DNA of 64,000 nucleotides from Deltaproteobacteria bacterium RIFCSPHIGHO2_01_FULL_43_49 (GTDB lineage Bacteria > UBA10199 > SPLOWO2-01-44-7), in contig MGRG01000008.1 in NCBI GenBank assembly GCA_001798075.1, positions 310,001 to 374,000 on the forward strand, written 5' to 3'. Below, piece by piece: positions 62,802 to 64,000 of the stretch. Both the position numbers and the translations under genes were made by a program. The notes under the pieces were generated by a model. That model searched no databases, was not told the origin of the DNA, and saw only the letters and a program-made list of their open reading frames with translations. The stretch's first letter is position 1, and each line of letters begins with the position of its first letter.

Positions 62802-64000
62802 ATGATACCCCGATATTCAAGAGAAGAAATGGCCTCCATTTGGACCGACCTGTCTAAGTGGAAGATATGGCTTGATATTGAATTGTCTGTCTGTGAAGCT
62901 TGGGGGCGAGAAGGAAAAATTCCCAGAGAGGCCCTTCAAAAAATCAAGTCGAAGGCAAAAATCCATCCAAAACGAATTGAAACAATTGAAAATGAGGTCA
63001 AACACGATGTGATCGCCTTCGTGAGTGCGGTGGGAGAAACGATTGGAGAAGAATCGCGTTATGTTCATTTGGGGCTAACTTCTTCGGATGTTTTGGATAC
63101 CGCTTTGGCTTGCCAATTAGTAAAGTCTACCAATATCTTATTGGACGATATTAAAGGGTTACTTAAGGTCCTTAAAACCCTCGCTTTGCGCTTTGAAAAG
63201 ACCCCCATGATGGGAAGAACCCATGGGATGTTTGCTGAGCCGATTACTTTTGGGCTTAAAGTGGCAACCTGGTTTGCTGAAATACAACGTCAACTCGAGC
63301 GATTGGAAAAAGCCAAAGAAACCATTGCTGTTGGAAAACTCTCCGGCGCGGTGGGGACTTATGTTCATGTGCCACCCCATGTTGAAAAGTTTGTGTTGGA
63401 TCGTTTGGGGCTTAGGCCAGAAACGGCACCAACACAGGTTGTTTCCAGAGATCGTCATGCCTTTTATTTTGGAGTATTGGCCGGCGTGGCCTCTTCACTT
63501 GAAAAAATCGCTGTCGAAATTAGACATTTATCGAGAAGTGAAATTCAAGAACTCTCTGAACCGTTTGACAAAGGACAAAAAGGTTCCTCCGCGATGCCCC
63601 ACAAACGCAATCCCATTTTGACAGAAAACTTGACCGGTCTTGCAAGACTCGTGCGGGCTTATGCTCAAGCGGCACTCGAAAATGTGGCCCTTTGGCATGA
63701 GCGGGACATTTCTCACTCGAGTGTGGAGCGTGTGATCGCGCCGGATGCCACCATTGTTCTCGATTTTATGATTCATCGTTTGATGGAGGTGTTGAAAAAT
63801 ATCCAAGTCTTCCCAAAACAGATGAAGAAGAATCTGGAGGCCAGCCGTGGGGTTGTCTTTTCCCAAGAGCTTTTGTTGGCCCTTGTGCAAGCAGGCCTAA
63901 GTCGGGAAAAGGCCTACAAAATTGTGCAGACCCATGCGATGCGGGCGATGCAAAACGGAGAAGATTTTTATTCGCGCGTTTCTAAAGATCCCGCAGTCAA
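62802..64000 (+). CDS. purB: Adenylosuccinate lyase (3' truncated by window)
   Basis: 399 residues visible; the frame runs to the right edge. Acts twice in purine synthesis (SAICAR to AICAR, adenylosuccinate to AMP). Starts 'MIPRYSREEMASIWTDLSKW', the usual PurB beginning. Motifs: 'HDVIAFVSAV', 'RYVHLGLTSSDVLDTAL', 'MMGRTHGMFAEPITFG' and the signature 'GSSAMPHKRNP' with catalytic Ser. The AAGG twelve bases upstream is a weak ribosome binding site. Confidence 0.95.
   Translation, partial: MIPRYSREEMASIWTDLSKWKIWLDIELSVCEAWGREGKIPREALQKIKSKAKIHPKRIETIENEVKHDVIAFVSAVGETIGEESRYVHLGLTSSDVLDTALACQLVKSTNILLDDIKGLLKVLKTLALRFEKTPMMGRTHGMFAEPITFGLKVATWFAEIQRQLERLEKAKETIAVGKLSGAVGTYVHVPPHVEKFVLDRLGLRPETAPTQVVSRDRHAFYFGVLAGVASSLEKIAVEIRHLSRSEIQELSEPFDKGQKGSSAMPHKRNPILTENLTGLARLVRAYAQAALENVALWHERDISHSSVERVIAPDATIVLDFMIHRLMEVLKNIQVFPKQMKKNLEASRGVVFSQELLLALVQAGLSREKAYKIVQTHAMRAMQNGEDFYSRVSKDPAV

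Overview
This is one contiguous bacterial chromosome segment of moderate GC with mostly housekeeping genes. Lnt, lipoproteins with lipoboxes, PBP4, a MltD-type transglycosylase and an AmpG-type permease point to a diderm (Gram-negative) cell. A near-consensus sigma-54 promoter, long secreted Ser/metallo-proteases and many hypothetical secreted proteins would fit a lineage of the former Deltaproteobacteria (Bdellovibrionota, Myxococcota or a candidate group such as UBA10199). That placement is inference only. No rRNA, tRNA or CRISPR array was seen.

Layout. 1-2.7 kb: pgeF (cut by the window start), lysA and a nucleotidyltransferase/small-protein pair. 2.8-8.7 kb: two small hypotheticals, then glmU-glmS. 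Behind glmS sits a ~1 kb insertion carrying an AbiEi-like HTH protein, followed by a second diverged copy of the glmS 3' end. 8.7-17.2 kb: a three-domain lipoprotein, an AAA_14/DUF4143 ATPase with a 30-bp upstream palindrome, and a secreted metalloprotease with a separate propeptide-like partner. 17.4-24.4 kb: pcrA/uvrD, a response regulator, aroE-ribF and a large S41 protease. 24.5-28.8 kb: an operon of secreted proteins with a matrixin-like protease and a DsbD-type reductase. 29-34 kb: EI24 protein, xer recombinase, a HigBA-like toxin-antitoxin pair and small secreted proteins. 34.1-41.8 kb (minus strand): lnt-prfB, phoH-pgpH-ybeY and ogt. 41.9-45.5 kb: sigma-54-type operon running into comEC and a cupin. 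45.5-52.5 kb: mltD-like, dacB, ampG and nagZ, a peptidoglycan remodelling and recycling cluster interrupted by vapBC. 52.6-58.5 kb: a three-gene cluster of unknown function ending in a 1332-residue membrane-anchored ClpB-like AAA+ protein. 58.6-64 kb: HEPN/MNT module, purine nucleoside phosphorylase, hemC-hemD, a secreted hypothetical and purB (cut by the window end).

The most unusual property of the window is its load of small dispersed repeats. At least eight families can be seen by eye: palindromes with the core GGTAGNNNCTACC; GGTACCNGGTACC palindromes; GGCGTC/GACGCC hairpins; AT-rich 'attctaaatcc' repeats; an 89-bp repeat present in opposite orientations; a ~170-bp hairpin element in two copies whose arms differ in sequence but keep pairing; heptanucleotide tandem repeats; and terminator-like direct repeats around the HEPN/MNT pair. 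Several lie in frame inside conserved genes (pgeF, lysA, ogt, dsbD, comEC, hemD, the S41 protease signal peptide) or form gene ends and starts (punA/hemC). Two insertions (behind glmS and behind ampG) duplicate the 3' end of the upstream gene, which suggests a recurring integration mode.

All functional calls are by reading motifs; no database search was possible.
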